Assembly (NCBI GenBank): GCA_017514805.1 | Contig: JAFWIP010000009.1 | Location: 23,754 to 87,753, forward strand | DNA: 64,000 bases | Source: Candidatus Saccharimonadota bacterium | GTDB taxonomy: Bacteria; Patescibacteriota; Saccharimonadia; Saccharimonadales; Saccharimonadaceae | Reading direction: 5' to 3' | Shown: positions 8,891 through 18,143 of the stretch, piece by piece | How the letters are laid out: each line of letters opens with the position of its first letter | Numbering within the stretch: position 1 is the first letter of the stretch | Program-made: the position numbers and the translations under genes | Notes under the pieces: generated by a model | The model's database searches: none | The model's input: only the letters and a program-made list of their open reading frames with translations | What the model was told of the DNA's origin: nothing

Positions 8891-9472
8891 ATGGAAAAGA
8901 AAGATGTAAAAATCCTAGCAGTGGTAGGTATGTGCGGTAGTGGCAAATCGACCGCCATTGATTATTTGATAGAAAAGAAAATTCCGAAGATTTATTTCGG
9001 CGGAATTATTTATAAGGCGATGGCTGAGGCCGGCATTGAGCGCACAGAAGACGGCGAGAGCGAAAAGATTTTCCGCGAGGAAATCCGCAAAAAAGAAGGC
9101 AAGGATTTTGTCGTTAAGCGCGTCGTCAAAGAGACGAAGGATTTGATTGCCGCCGGACAAAAGCGTATCGTGTTAGACGGTCTTTATTCTTGGACAGAAT
9201 ACAAGATTCTTCGCAAAGAATTCCCTACCGAGATGACCGTAGTCGCGATTGTTGTGCCAAAAGCCTTGCGCCGCAAACGCCTCGCAATTCGCCCAGATCG
9301 TCCATTCGATGCGCAAGCAGCTGCCGAGCGTGATCGCTCCGAAATCGAGAATCTTGAAAAAGGTGGCCCAATCGCAATTGCCGATTATTACGTAGATAAC
9401 TCTGGTACAATTAAGGAATTCCACGAAAAATTTGCAGGACTCTGCAAGGAGATTGGTTTCCTAGATGCCTAA
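8891..9472 (+). CDS. P-loop kinase, dephospho-CoA kinase-like
   Basis: 193 residues with a Walker A motif GMCGSGKST at residues 13-21, a YFGGIIYKA nucleotide-binding segment, VLDGLYSW (Walker B-like) and an Arg-rich lid (ALRRKRLAIRPDRP). The organisation is that of nucleoside-monophosphate or dephospho-CoA kinases, but the exact substrate is not clear. TATACT (8878-8883) ends 7 nt before the ATG, predicting a leaderless mRNA. The 3' end overlaps the next gene by 8 nt. Confidence 0.75.
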   Translation: MEKKDVKILAVVGMCGSGKSTAIDYLIEKKIPKIYFGGIIYKAMAEAGIERTEDGESEKIFREEIRKKEGKDFVVKRVVKETKDLIAAGQKRIVLDGLYSWTEYKILRKEFPTEMTVVAIVVPKALRRKRLAIRPDRPFDAQAAAERDRSEIENLEKGGPIAIADYYVDNSGTIKEFHEKFAGLCKEIGFLDA

Positions 9473-10049
9473 GGAATTGCAAATTCCAGACCGCGAAACA
9501 AAGCTACTACTCGACGAGCTCGAAAAAACTTTAGACTTGCCCGGCGACGTAGTAGAGTTTGGCTGCTATGAAGGCGATACTTCGATTTTGCTTGCCGGCG
9601 TCTTGCGCGACCGACCAGACAAGTGGCTCTATCTTTATGATTCTTTTGAGGGTTTACCGGCAAAGACCGCTGAAGATAATAGCGCGGACGGTTGGCGTTT
9701 TAAGTCGGGCGAGCTAAAGGCGTCGCCGGATACCGTGCGCCACAAATTCAAGAAGTACGCCCTACCCGATCCGGTTATCGTAAAAGGTTGGTTTAATGAG
9801 TTAGGCAATTCAGATTTGCCTAGCGAAATTTCTTTTGCCCTACTTGATGGAGATTTTTACGAATCAATCAAGGCTAGTTTTAAACTAGTCGCTTCACGCA
9901 TGACGAGTGGCGGAATTATCGTAGTTCACGATTATCGGAATGCAGAATTGCCGGGCGCAGGCTTAGCCGTGAATGAATTCCTCGAAGAAAATGAAAATGA
10001 TTTCGATTTTCATATTGCCGCATCGATGGCGGTTTTAGTAAAACGCTAA
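9465..10049 (+). CDS. TylF/macrocin O-methyltransferase-like protein
   Basis: 194 residues. SAM-binding motif VVEFGCYEGDTS, then YLYDSFEGLP, a substrate-site segment WF..L, FALLDGDFYESIKAS and GGIIVVHDYRN, all typical of the TylF class I methyltransferases that modify sugars on small molecules or surface glycans. The acceptor is unknown. It is translationally coupled to the upstream kinase and overlaps the convergent traX-like gene by 15 nt. Confidence 0.8.
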   Translation: MPKELQIPDRETKLLLDELEKTLDLPGDVVEFGCYEGDTSILLAGVLRDRPDKWLYLYDSFEGLPAKTAEDNSADGWRFKSGELKASPDTVRHKFKKYALPDPVIVKGWFNELGNSDLPSEISFALLDGDFYESIKASFKLVASRMTSGGIIVVHDYRNAELPGAGLAVNEFLEENENDFDFHIAASMAVLVKR

Positions 10050-10700
10050 TTTTATAAATAAGAGAATTAGAAGGTGCGCCGGATAGTAGGCGTAACCAAA
10101 CCAGCGCGGAAGGCGCTTTCCTTTTTTGCCGGAATATAGTGCAATTGGAATAATCGCAAGAATGCCATACGCGAGAATATCCCAACCTTCATACTGCGCA
10201 AGCGAGACCATCATTGCAGTAAGAATAGTCGCCTGAGCGGCAACCAGCAGCACGCGGCGCTTCGTAAAGAAATAATCCGCATAGTAAAAACCAACTACTA
10301 GCAGCACGCCATGAACGCCATACTCGCAATTTAGCGCGCCAGGAATTAAGGCAACGATAGGCAATGCGATTAGCGCAAGACCACGCCGCTCGGCGAGCAC
10401 TAAGGCTAAGAACGAGAATGCGAGCGTAAATAGAACATTATGCGAATACTCAATATGCGACACTACAGAAATAAGAAATACCGGCAATTCAGCAACGAGC
10501 GCGGTTGCGACGATTCTAAGGAAATAGTTTCGACGCGAATGAGTATGCTTGAAGCCCTCCACTAACATGAATGCGAATAGCGGAAAAGCAATTCGCCCGA
10601 TGATACGAAACGGCTCTGGATCGCCAAGCAAATACAAGCCGACATGATCGATCGTCATTGTCACGAGAGCGATAATCTGGATTGTTGCTGAGCTCAACAT
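10035..10700 (-). CDS. TraX family membrane acyltransferase-like protein
   Basis: 221 residues with about seven or eight hydrophobic spans. The N-terminus (QIIALVTMTIDHVGLYLL), RIGRIAFPLFAFMLVEGF and RNYFLRI are the TraX signature. TraX of the F plasmid acetylates pilin; chromosomal homologues in many bacteria are of unknown target, perhaps pilins or surface polymers. TATAAT at 10707-10712 ends 6 nt before the ATG (leaderless). Confidence 0.8.
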   Translation of the reverse strand: MLSSATIQIIALVTMTIDHVGLYLLGDPEPFRIIGRIAFPLFAFMLVEGFKHTHSRRNYFLRIVATALVAELPVFLISVVSHIEYSHNVLFTLAFSFLALVLAERRGLALIALPIVALIPGALNCEYGVHGVLLVVGFYYADYFFTKRRVLLVAAQATILTAMMVSLAQYEGWDILAYGILAIIPIALYSGKKGKRLPRWFGYAYYPAHLLILLFIKLAFY

Positions 10701-10726
10701 AGTTATATTATACTACGCTTCGTTCC

Positions 10727-10755
10727 TTGACTATCGCAGCATTCTGTGGTATAAT
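10727..10755 (+). promoter_or_regulatory. promoter of the 10804 gene
   Basis: TTGACT (10727-10732), 17 bp, TATAAT (10750-10755). A leader of about 40 nt follows, with the strong Shine-Dalgarno GGGGGTGAT 3 nt before ATG. The -35 neighbourhood and the ribosome binding site closely match those of the gene at 22957. Confidence 0.75.
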
Positions 10756-10803
10756 TATAGTATAGCTTCGCATCGATCTTTTACAATAACTGGGGGTGAT
10801 TTA

Positions 10804-11127
10804 ATGAGTTTTCATATGCAGAACAAATATGAAACCAGAGAGCCGATTGAGGTCATGGGAGAGGATTGTGTTAGAGTATTAGCCGTCTCCTTATTTCTTC
10901 TTGCCTGCTGGTTCATTATTTCGATATTCATGTTCTGTTTCAGTCCGGACAGAACACCAGTACTTTACTGGGTTTTTAGAGTCTTAAAAATAATTTCAAA
11001 ATGGGGAGGAATCCTCCTTTTTATCTTATTTATCGTCTTCGAAATCTACGTAAAAATATTAAAGAAGAAAGGCTACGGCGACGATGACGAAACTGAGACA
11101 ACCGACGACGCGGAAGGCGAAGCTTAA
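10804..11127 (+). CDS. small two-span membrane protein, unknown
   Basis: 107 residues: a hydrophobic span at about 27-50, a short extracytoplasmic loop containing PDRTP, a second span at 66-85, then a basic stretch and a very acidic C-terminal tail (DDDETETTDDAEGEA). No family recognised. It has a consensus promoter and an unusually strong Shine-Dalgarno, so it is probably abundant. It ends in an intrinsic terminator. Confidence 0.75.
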   Translation: MSFHMQNKYETREPIEVMGEDCVRVLAVSLFLLACWFIISIFMFCFSPDRTPVLYWVFRVLKIISKWGGILLFILFIVFEIYVKILKKKGYGDDDETETTDDAEGEA

Positions 11128-11155
11128 GGAGCCAACTATGGCTCCTATTTTTTTA
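11127..11155 (+). terminator. intrinsic terminator
   Basis: AGGAGCCA (11127-11134) pairs with TGGCTCCT (11139-11146), followed by A and seven T. Confidence 0.85.
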
Positions 11156-13784
11156 TCCCCTCCCTCGCGCGAAGAATAAACTTGTATGATTCTACTGCGA
11201 CAGTTATCAGCAACGAATAGACAAATAGCTGAATAACTAAACCGAACGGCATCGAAATAGTTTGGAGGAATTCCGAAAGAACGGGGACTTCCATCACGAC
11301 TAGCTGGAGCAAGATTGTTCCCATGACGCCGAACAGAAATACTGGATTAGACAATAGCGATACCTTAAAGGCGGATTGTTTTTCGCTGCGGCAATTAAAG
11401 GCATGGACGTTTTGGATAAATACCATTAGGCACATCGTGTAGCTACGAGCAACGATTATTTCTACACCAGCAACATTGACGAGATAGTAATAATACGAGA
11501 AGACGATTGCCGTAATAATTGCGCTAGAAAACAGGATTTTATGGAGCAGAGTCTTATCGAAAATCGACTCCTTAGGGCTACGTGGCGGCTCGCGGAGGAT
11601 ATTCTTCTCTGCCTTTTCAAAACTAAGCGCGAAATCGTGGACGCCATCAGTTACGACATTTAGCCACAGAAGCTGAACAGCAACGAACGGCATAGGCATG
11701 TCAAAGGCGATCGCTAGACAAAAGAATACCGCCTCGGCAATATTACAGGAAATGAGGAAGTAGATGATTTTACGAATATTTGCGTAGGCAACACGGCCTT
11801 CCTTAACGCCAGCAACAATCGATTTAAAGTTATCGTCAACAATAATCATATCAGCCGTTTCGCGCGCAATGTCTGTACCGGAACCCATCGCGATTCCGAT
11901 ATTAGCCGCTTTTAATGCTGGCGCATCATTTACACCATCACCCGTGACGGCCACAAATTCGCCTTGGCGCTTAAGTGAATTTACGATATTTAATTTCTGC
12001 AATGGCGTAACGCGCGCAAATACGAGTTTGCTTGATACAAAATCATCAAATTCTTTTTCGCCGCGACGGAAGTATTTTTCGACTTCTTCGCCATGCGTTA
12101 CTTGCTCGGAATTTTCCACCAGCGAAAGATCACGAGCAATCGAAAGCGCAGTCAGTGGGTGGTCGCCAGTAATCATGAGGACCTTAATTCCCGCCGTGCA
12201 GCATTCGCGAATTGAGGCGACCGCTTCTTTGCGAATCGGATCGATGAAAGCAACGAAGCCCATGAATTTTAGATTCTTAATATCCTTATCAGTATACTTC
12301 TCTTTTTTAGCAACTTTCGCAGAAGCCAAGGCAATAACACGATAACCCTCTTGCGCAAGCGCCTCGTTTTGCGAGCGAAGCTTTTTCGCGTCTTTGCCGC
12401 GAGCAAAATTTACTTCGCTACAAAAGCTCTCAACAACCTCAGGCGAACCTTTTACGGTGCAAAAAGTCTCACCATCTTGTTCATAAAATACCGCAGAGTA
12501 TTTATTCTCCGACTCGTACGGAATACGCTCAATAATTTTAATCCCACGCGTATTGATGCCTAATTTTTTACCAAGTACAAGAAAGGCAATATCGATCGAG
12601 TCGCCAATGTGTTGGCCATTATCAATTGAAGCCTCATTATTTAACACACCGAGAAGGCCAATTTCCTCGGCATATTCCATAACATTGCCTGTCACTTTGC
12701 CAGTCGTACTAAAGCCAGTGCCAGAAATCTGATATTCTTCCCCATTCGGAAGCACGATTTTCTTCGCGGTTTGCTGATTAACTGTAAGGGTGCCCGTTTT
12801 GTCTGACGCTATTACAGTACAGCTACCGAGCGATTCGGCAGAGTTAAGCTTGCGCACGACGACATTTTTCTTCGCCATGCGATTCGAAGCAATACTGAGC
12901 GCCATCGTTAGGGCCAGCGGCAAGCCTTCCGGCATCGCAGAGACAGCAAAGGCAATCACGGTCAGAAGAATTTCTGTATACGGTACACGTTTTACGATTA
13001 GAAGCGTCGTCAAAATCGACGCAATTATCAGAATCATGACCGTAATTTGGCGTGAAAGCTTCTCGACGCGCAACGTGAGCGGAGATTTTGCTTTATCGGT
13101 GTTGTTTAGACTGTCAGCAATCTTACCTAGCTCAGTCGCTAAGCCTGTTTTTACAACAATCGCTTTTGCACGCCCGGAAACTACTGCCGTACCAGAAAAA
13201 GCCATATTGCGCTGGTCGCCAAGTGTCGCGCCAACCTTACGAATTGTTTCGGGATGCTTAGCGATTTGTACACTCTCGCCTGTTAGCACCGATTCGTCGA
13301 CTGAAAAATTATGCGTTTCAATTAGACGCATATCAGCAGAGATTTTATCGCCAGATTCAAGCAATACATAATCTCCAGGAACTAATTCTTCGGCATTTAT
13401 AATTTGTTCTTCACTATCGCGAATTACTTTGACTTGAACCTTGATGTAGTTTTCCAGTGCCGCCGCAGTATTCTTGGCACGATTCTCCTGGTAAGTACCC
13501 ATAATAGCATCAACCAGGATGATAAAGGCAATAATGACTGCATCAATTAATTCACCAGCGATTAGTGAGGCGACAATCGCCACAACAAGCAGCATAATCA
13601 TCGGATCAATAAATTCGCGCAAAAAAATCTTTATGATACTATCTGGCTTCTTTCTCGGAAGGATGTTAGCGCCATATTTCTCGCGTCGCGAGCGCACCTC
13701 ACTATTTTTTAGCCCTAATTCACTTGTGCCGAATTGAAACAAAATATCGGCAATATCCCTATCGTAAAACGATTCGTCATTCAT
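11145..13784 (-). CDS. P-type cation-transporting ATPase (PacL/SERCA type)
   Basis: 879 residues. Cation_ATPase_N domain at 1-75, actuator domain with LTGES, phosphorylation motif DKTGTLTVN, KGSPE nucleotide site, MITGDHP and hinge TGDGVNDAPALKAA, and a four-to-six-span C-terminal membrane domain. The membrane motif PEGLPLA fits P2A/P2-type calcium or Na/K-like pumps; the ion cannot be fixed by eye. The start lies only 6 nt after the stop of the CHAP hydrolase gene, so the two are likely cotranscribed. Confidence 0.9.
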   Translation of the reverse strand: MNDESFYDRDIADILFQFGTSELGLKNSEVRSRREKYGANILPRKKPDSIIKIFLREFIDPMIMLLVVAIVASLIAGELIDAVIIAFIILVDAIMGTYQENRAKNTAAALENYIKVQVKVIRDSEEQIINAEELVPGDYVLLESGDKISADMRLIETHNFSVDESVLTGESVQIAKHPETIRKVGATLGDQRNMAFSGTAVVSGRAKAIVVKTGLATELGKIADSLNNTDKAKSPLTLRVEKLSRQITVMILIIASILTTLLIVKRVPYTEILLTVIAFAVSAMPEGLPLALTMALSIASNRMAKKNVVVRKLNSAESLGSCTVIASDKTGTLTVNQQTAKKIVLPNGEEYQISGTGFSTTGKVTGNVMEYAEEIGLLGVLNNEASIDNGQHIGDSIDIAFLVLGKKLGINTRGIKIIERIPYESENKYSAVFYEQDGETFCTVKGSPEVVESFCSEVNFARGKDAKKLRSQNEALAQEGYRVIALASAKVAKKEKYTDKDIKNLKFMGFVAFIDPIRKEAVASIRECCTAGIKVLMITGDHPLTALSIARDLSLVENSEQVTHGEEVEKYFRRGEKEFDDFVSSKLVFARVTPLQKLNIVNSLKRQGEFVAVTGDGVNDAPALKAANIGIAMGSGTDIARETADMIIVDDNFKSIVAGVKEGRVAYANIRKIIYFLISCNIAEAVFFCLAIAFDMPMPFVAVQLLWLNVVTDGVHDFALSFEKAEKNILREPPRSPKESIFDKTLLHKILFSSAIITAIVFSYYYYLVNVAGVEIIVARSYTMCLMVFIQNVHAFNCRSEKQSAFKVSLLSNPVFLFGVMGTILLQLVVMEVPVLSEFLQTISMPFGLVIQLFVYSLLITVAVESYKFILRAREGIKK

Positions 13785-13786
13785 AC

Positions 13787-14938
13787 TTATTTACCGAAGT
13801 AAATATACTGATACATGCCCTGATCGACCCACTGTTCTGAATATTCGCCTGGTCGATAATTTGTAGCAGCATTACGAGCGTTGTACTGAGAAATATAAAC
13901 GCGATTACCAGCAACAGCTTCGACCCAAACAGCGTGACCATAAGCACCACCAGTAGAGATACCAACTGCGCCAACCTTTGGTACATTTGTCACAGTGTAA
14001 CCGGCAGCACGCGCATTGGCTGGCCACTGCTTTGCATTGCCGCGACCACCCCAATATGGCATGTAGCCATAGGTGCTATAAACTTTCCATGCAGTATAAG
14101 AAACACATTCACAAATATACATACCCCACTGGTCTGCGAAGGCATCCTTTTGCTGAGGACAGCGACCAGAGTATGGATAGCCACCTTTGCTTGGATCGCC
14201 TGCCGTAATACCAGAGGCGTTATATTGCGCGGCGAGATCAGCGAGAATCTTTTGCTGCTCTTCCTCAAGCGAAGCCTTCTGCGAAGCAGCACTGTTCTTG
14301 AGCTCACGATAGGACGATTCATTTTCGCGTGCTTGAGCAAGCAAGACCGCCTGTTGTGCCTCGAGCGAAGCAAGCTGAGTCTTTTGCGTATTTAAATCTT
14401 CCAGAATTAACTCAGCGTTTTTCTTCTTTACTTCTAGCTCGGCTTTGAGATTCTTATTCTCTTCAATAATGCCAGCAAGCGTGTCAGTAAGGCTAGATAG
14501 TTTTACCTCTTCGTCAATGAAGCTGGAAAAAGATTCAGATGATGCGATACGTTCAATTGTAGTAACTTCATCATTGTAGTAATACTGAGCAATCGTATAT
14601 CCTACCGTCTCAGAGTTATCATTGATGCGCTTAGTCGTACTTTCGATCTCGGCCATGAGCTGCTCGCGCTCAGCCTGCTTTAGCTCAATCTGAGTCTTGA
14701 GCGCAGCCTGTTGTGCCTGAAGAGAATTAATCTCGCCCTGGATATTATTCGCCTCGGCAGCATAAGCGCTAGCCTGTTCTTCATAGGCCTTCATCTGCGT
14801 GCGAAGATTGGAGATTTTGGAATTAATATTATTAAGATCTTGTTGAGTATAAGCGTGTGCGTGTGGAATAGGAAGACTATTCGCAATCACGGCGAGCGAA
14901 GCAAAGAGTAAACAGATAGCACTGCGCTTGATTTTCAT
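13787..14938 (-). CDS. secreted coiled-coil CHAP peptidoglycan hydrolase (PcsB/CwlO-like)
   Basis: About 383 residues from the start at 14938. Signal peptide (residues 1-30, ending AHAYT), a long coiled coil (about 35-235, rich in Gln/Glu/Ala/Leu), then a CHAP domain with the catalytic Cys in CECVSYTAWKVY and His in GHAVWVEAV. In streptococci and actinobacteria such coiled-coil hydrolases are activated by FtsEX during septation. Here the gene follows ftsE-ftsX directly, so the same partnership is the natural inference. The upstream extension to 15037 is rejected: it runs into ftsX, and a TATTAT box ends 6 nt before 14938. Confidence 0.85.
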   Translation of the reverse strand: MKIKRSAICLLFASLAVIANSLPIPHAHAYTQQDLNNINSKISNLRTQMKAYEEQASAYAAEANNIQGEINSLQAQQAALKTQIELKQAEREQLMAEIESTTKRINDNSETVGYTIAQYYYNDEVTTIERIASSESFSSFIDEEVKLSSLTDTLAGIIEENKNLKAELEVKKKNAELILEDLNTQKTQLASLEAQQAVLLAQARENESSYRELKNSAASQKASLEEEQQKILADLAAQYNASGITAGDPSKGGYPYSGRCPQQKDAFADQWGMYICECVSYTAWKVYSTYGYMPYWGGRGNAKQWPANARAAGYTVTNVPKVGAVGISTGGAYGHAVWVEAVAGNRVYISQYNARNAATNYRPGEYSEQWVDQGMYQYIYFGK

Positions 14939-14984
14939 GACATTATAATAGCATAAGCGGGTTAATTTTTCAATGCCGCCTATC

Positions 14985-16010
14985 TTATTTTTGCTTGAGA
15001 TATTTGCGCGTGGCAAAGAGAGATGAGATGACGCCAATTAAAACGCCGGTCACCAATAAAGCACATGCAGCGAGATACCAGTAGTGCGACATTATGTCGA
15101 GTGTTGGTTCGAGCGTAGTACCGAAGTTATTCTTTAGACCAAAGGCCGCTAGATAAGCCACAACACCAGCGATGGCAGCCGCGATGATGCCATAGAAGCT
15201 AGCCTCAACAACGAATGGGCCAACAATGAACCAGCGGCTTGCGCCAACGAGGCGCATCATATAAATCTCTTCTTTGCGGTTATAAATCGCCATACGAATC
15301 GTGTTAAAGACAACCAAGATTGCAATCAATGCAAAGATGCCAGCAGCAATCAAGCCGATCAGCTCGATGCGATTCATGATATTGGCGATGCGATCAATAG
15401 TATCGCGACGACTAGAAGCGTAGCTTGGCGCACGATTCTCATCAATCATGCCACTAATCGAATCGTCAGTATTTACGAAATTCTCGAGTTCGGAAGTATT
15501 ATTGAGATTTACGAGCTTAATATTAAGCGTCCACGGAAGCTTATTTGGGGCTTCGTAGAGGCTATTAATATATTCCTCGTCAGTAATATGACCGGCTTCA
15601 ATAATTTTTTGAATTGAATCCTTATTTGCCTCTTCTGGAGAAGTATAGTTTACCTCCATAACGGTCTCGAGCTGCACTAGGCGGCCAACAATACGATCGA
15701 TTTGATCCTGCGTCGCGCCCTGCTTAATATAAACAGACATATCGACCTGCTGCTCAATCTTATCAATCGCCGTGCCCATTGCATGAGTAGCAATGAGTGT
15801 GGCCGACAAAACAATTAGTGTAACGGCCATGATAGCAATTGCTGCAACACTCAGCCAGGTATTACGAACAAAACTCTTGGCGCCATATTTGACAATACGC
15901 GCATTTGTACGCAGGCTATGCTTGCGAGTTTTTGCGATTCGCTCCAGGCGCTCATGACTAAGCTCTGCCGCGACGCGCTGTTCTTCTTTACTAATTTTCC
16001 TACTTGGCAT
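14985..16010 (-). CDS. ftsX: cell division ABC permease FtsX
   Basis: 341 residues. Cytoplasmic N-terminus, first span at about 55-77, a large extracytoplasmic domain (about 80-215), then three C-terminal spans with the FtsX/MacB fold, including RKEEIYMMRLVGASRWFI. Together with FtsE it transmits ATP hydrolysis to a periplasmic or cell-wall hydrolase. It overlaps ftsE by 11 nt and precedes the CHAP hydrolase. Confidence 0.9.
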   Translation of the reverse strand: MPSRKISKEEQRVAAELSHERLERIAKTRKHSLRTNARIVKYGAKSFVRNTWLSVAAIAIMAVTLIVLSATLIATHAMGTAIDKIEQQVDMSVYIKQGATQDQIDRIVGRLVQLETVMEVNYTSPEEANKDSIQKIIEAGHITDEEYINSLYEAPNKLPWTLNIKLVNLNNTSELENFVNTDDSISGMIDENRAPSYASSRRDTIDRIANIMNRIELIGLIAAGIFALIAILVVFNTIRMAIYNRKEEIYMMRLVGASRWFIVGPFVVEASFYGIIAAAIAGVVAYLAAFGLKNNFGTTLEPTLDIMSHYWYLAACALLVTGVLIGVISSLFATRKYLKQK

Positions 16011-17022
16011 TTGGATACAAACTCCTTCTCTTAGCGACAGTTTTTGGCTTTGCGGTGTCGGCAGCTTTAGCGCGACGCATCTGTTCTAGGACAGCTGAGC
16101 CAGAAGTGCTAGTTGCGGCTGGCTTCGCGACGGTACGCGGAGCTGGAGTAGCAACACGACGAGCGGTAGGTTGAGCAGCTGGAGTAGCAACACGACGAGC
16201 GGTAGTAGGAGCAACGGACGGCGCAACTGGCGCAGTCGGAGTCTGGATAATCTGAGTTGGAGCTGGATTTGGCTGAACTACCTGCGTAGGCGCTGGGCCA
16301 CCAAGCGAACGCTTAGCAATACGTGTGCGCGAACCATCAAGGTCATAATGGCCACCTTGCTTCTGATCGCCAATAATTCTGCCGTGACTCAAAGTAACAA
16401 CACGTTTCTTGAGCTGGTTAACCACCTCTGCATCGTGCGTAGTAACCAGAATGGTAGTGCCAAAATTATTAATTTCCTCAAGCAAACGAATAATCTCCCA
16501 TGAAGTCTCTGGATCGAGGTTACCAGTAGGCTCATCGGCGATAAGAATCTTTGGCTGGCGCGCCATCGAGCGTGCAATTGCGACGCGCTGGCGCTCACCG
16601 CCGGATAGATTGCCTGGAAATTCATGTGCTTTTTCGCTAAGACCAACAAGTTCAAGAACCTTCGGAACAGTGCGCTTAATCTCGGCACCTGAAACACCGA
16701 CAATCTCTAGCGCAAATGCAACATTTTCATAGACGGTGCGATTTGGCAGCAACTTAAAATCCTGAAAGACAACACCGATACGACGGCGAAGATATGGAAT
16801 ATATTTCTTCTTCATGCATTTATAATCGATGCCACCAACAACAATATCACCATAACTCGGCTTCTCTTCGCGAGTAAGCATCTTGATAAGAGTCGACTTG
16901 CCGGCACCAGACGCGCCTACCAAGAAAACGAACTCTTTCGGCTGAATATGAAGATTAATCTCCTCGAGTGCGGGAGTTTTGTAGCCAGGATAATATTTAG
17001 AAACATTATCGAGCAATATCAT
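16000..17022 (-). CDS. ftsE: cell division ATP-binding protein FtsE with long C-terminal tail
   Basis: 340 residues against about 225 in the usual protein. Residues 1-225 are a complete ABC ATPase: Walker A GASGAGKST, signature LSGGERQRVAIARS, Walker B ILIADEPTGNLDP and H-loop TTHDAEVV. The last ~110 residues are low-complexity Pro/Thr/Ala/Gln with repeated TARRVATPA units and a basic end. TATCAT (17029-17034) ends 6 nt before the ATG (leaderless). Confidence 0.92.
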   Translation of the reverse strand: MILLDNVSKYYPGYKTPALEEINLHIQPKEFVFLVGASGAGKSTLIKMLTREEKPSYGDIVVGGIDYKCMKKKYIPYLRRRIGVVFQDFKLLPNRTVYENVAFALEIVGVSGAEIKRTVPKVLELVGLSEKAHEFPGNLSGGERQRVAIARSMARQPKILIADEPTGNLDPETSWEIIRLLEEINNFGTTILVTTHDAEVVNQLKKRVVTLSHGRIIGDQKQGGHYDLDGSRTRIAKRSLGGPAPTQVVQPNPAPTQIIQTPTAPVAPSVAPTTARRVATPAAQPTARRVATPAPRTVAKPAATSTSGSAVLEQMRRAKAADTAKPKTVAKRRSLYPNAK

Positions 17023-17046
17023 AGAACTATGATAACATAAGCACTA

Positions 17047-18117
17047 TTAATTGTCCAAAAAGCTTGTGATAAAACCGTCAATTTTTCCGTCTAAAACTGC
17101 CTCAGCATCATTCTCTTCATACTTCGTGCGCGTATCCTTAACAAGCTTGTATGGATGGAGAACATAATTGCGAATTTGTTGCCCCCAACTAGCCGATTCG
17201 CCAGCACGAAGTTTGTCGACCGATTCGGCGTTTTGCTCTTGCATCATTTGTTGGAGTTTACCACGTAAGATCTCCATTGCCTTCTCTTTATTTTGAAGCT
17301 GACTACGTTCATTCTGAATCGCAACCACAATATTCGTCGGCAAATGTGTAATACGAACCGCAGAATTAGTTGTATTAACCGACTGCCCACCATGACCACC
17401 AGAGTGATATACATCAATACGAAGATCTTTCGGGTCAATCTGAACATCATCATCGTTTTCAATAATCGGCAAAACTTCCACGAGCGAGAAAGAGGTTTGG
17501 CGCAAGTGGTCAGCATTGAATGGACTAAGGCGCACGAGGCGATGAGTGCCGTGCTCTGACTTAAGTTGCCCATACACGTTCGAGCCAGTCATTTCAATGA
17601 CGCTAGTTTTAATCCCCGCTTCTTCCCCATCAACACGGTCGAGAATTGCCGCCTTAACATTATGTTGTTCCGCCCAGCGCAAATACATACGCTCGAGCAT
17701 TCCGGACCAATCCATCGCCTCGGTGCCGCCAGCCCCTGCCGTAATACGTAGAATCGCACCATTGTGATCATATTTTCCAGTGAAGCGAAGCTCTTGTTTT
17801 AATTTATCGAGATTTGCCTCCATCGCGGAAAGTTGCTCGGAAAATTCCTCCGTCAAACTCTCGTCACCTAACTGCATTAATTCCGCCAAATCATTAATCT
17901 GAGTCTTCAATAGAGTCCATGAGTCGAGCTCATCGTGCAATTGAGCGACTTTCGTAGTTTTTTCGCGCGCAACGTCAGGATTATTCCAAATTTCAGGCAC
18001 AGCGACTTCACGCTCGAGCGCTACGAGCTTCTCAAGGCGATTATCTACATCAAGTTTTTGCCAAATAGTATTAAAAGCATCCTTGAGTGATTCAAGACGC
18101 TTTTGTAAGTCAAACAT
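17047..18117 (-). CDS. prfB: peptide chain release factor 2
   Basis: About 356 residues. The stop-codon recognition tripeptide SPF (RLSPFNADHLR) identifies RF2, and HSGGHGGQSVNTT is the catalytic GGQ loop. It reads UAA and UGA. The frame is continuous, so the programmed frameshift found in many prfB genes is absent. Its presence supports UGA as stop. TATAAT (18124-18129) ends 6 nt before the ATG at 18117; the longer start at 18132 overlaps this box and is rejected. Confidence 0.95.
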   Translation of the reverse strand: MFDLQKRLESLKDAFNTIWQKLDVDNRLEKLVALEREVAVPEIWNNPDVAREKTTKVAQLHDELDSWTLLKTQINDLAELMQLGDESLTEEFSEQLSAMEANLDKLKQELRFTGKYDHNGAILRITAGAGGTEAMDWSGMLERMYLRWAEQHNVKAAILDRVDGEEAGIKTSVIEMTGSNVYGQLKSEHGTHRLVRLSPFNADHLRQTSFSLVEVLPIIENDDDVQIDPKDLRIDVYHSGGHGGQSVNTTNSAVRITHLPTNIVVAIQNERSQLQNKEKAMEILRGKLQQMMQEQNAESVDKLRAGESASWGQQIRNYVLHPYKLVKDTRTKYEENDAEAVLDGKIDGFITSFLDN

Positions 18118-18143
18118 AGGTCTATTATACACTACTACTTATG

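Noticed and set aside
14940..15037. N-terminal extension of the CHAP hydrolase
   Set aside because: It would precede the signal peptide, overlap ftsX and remove the predicted promoter; start at 14938 is better.
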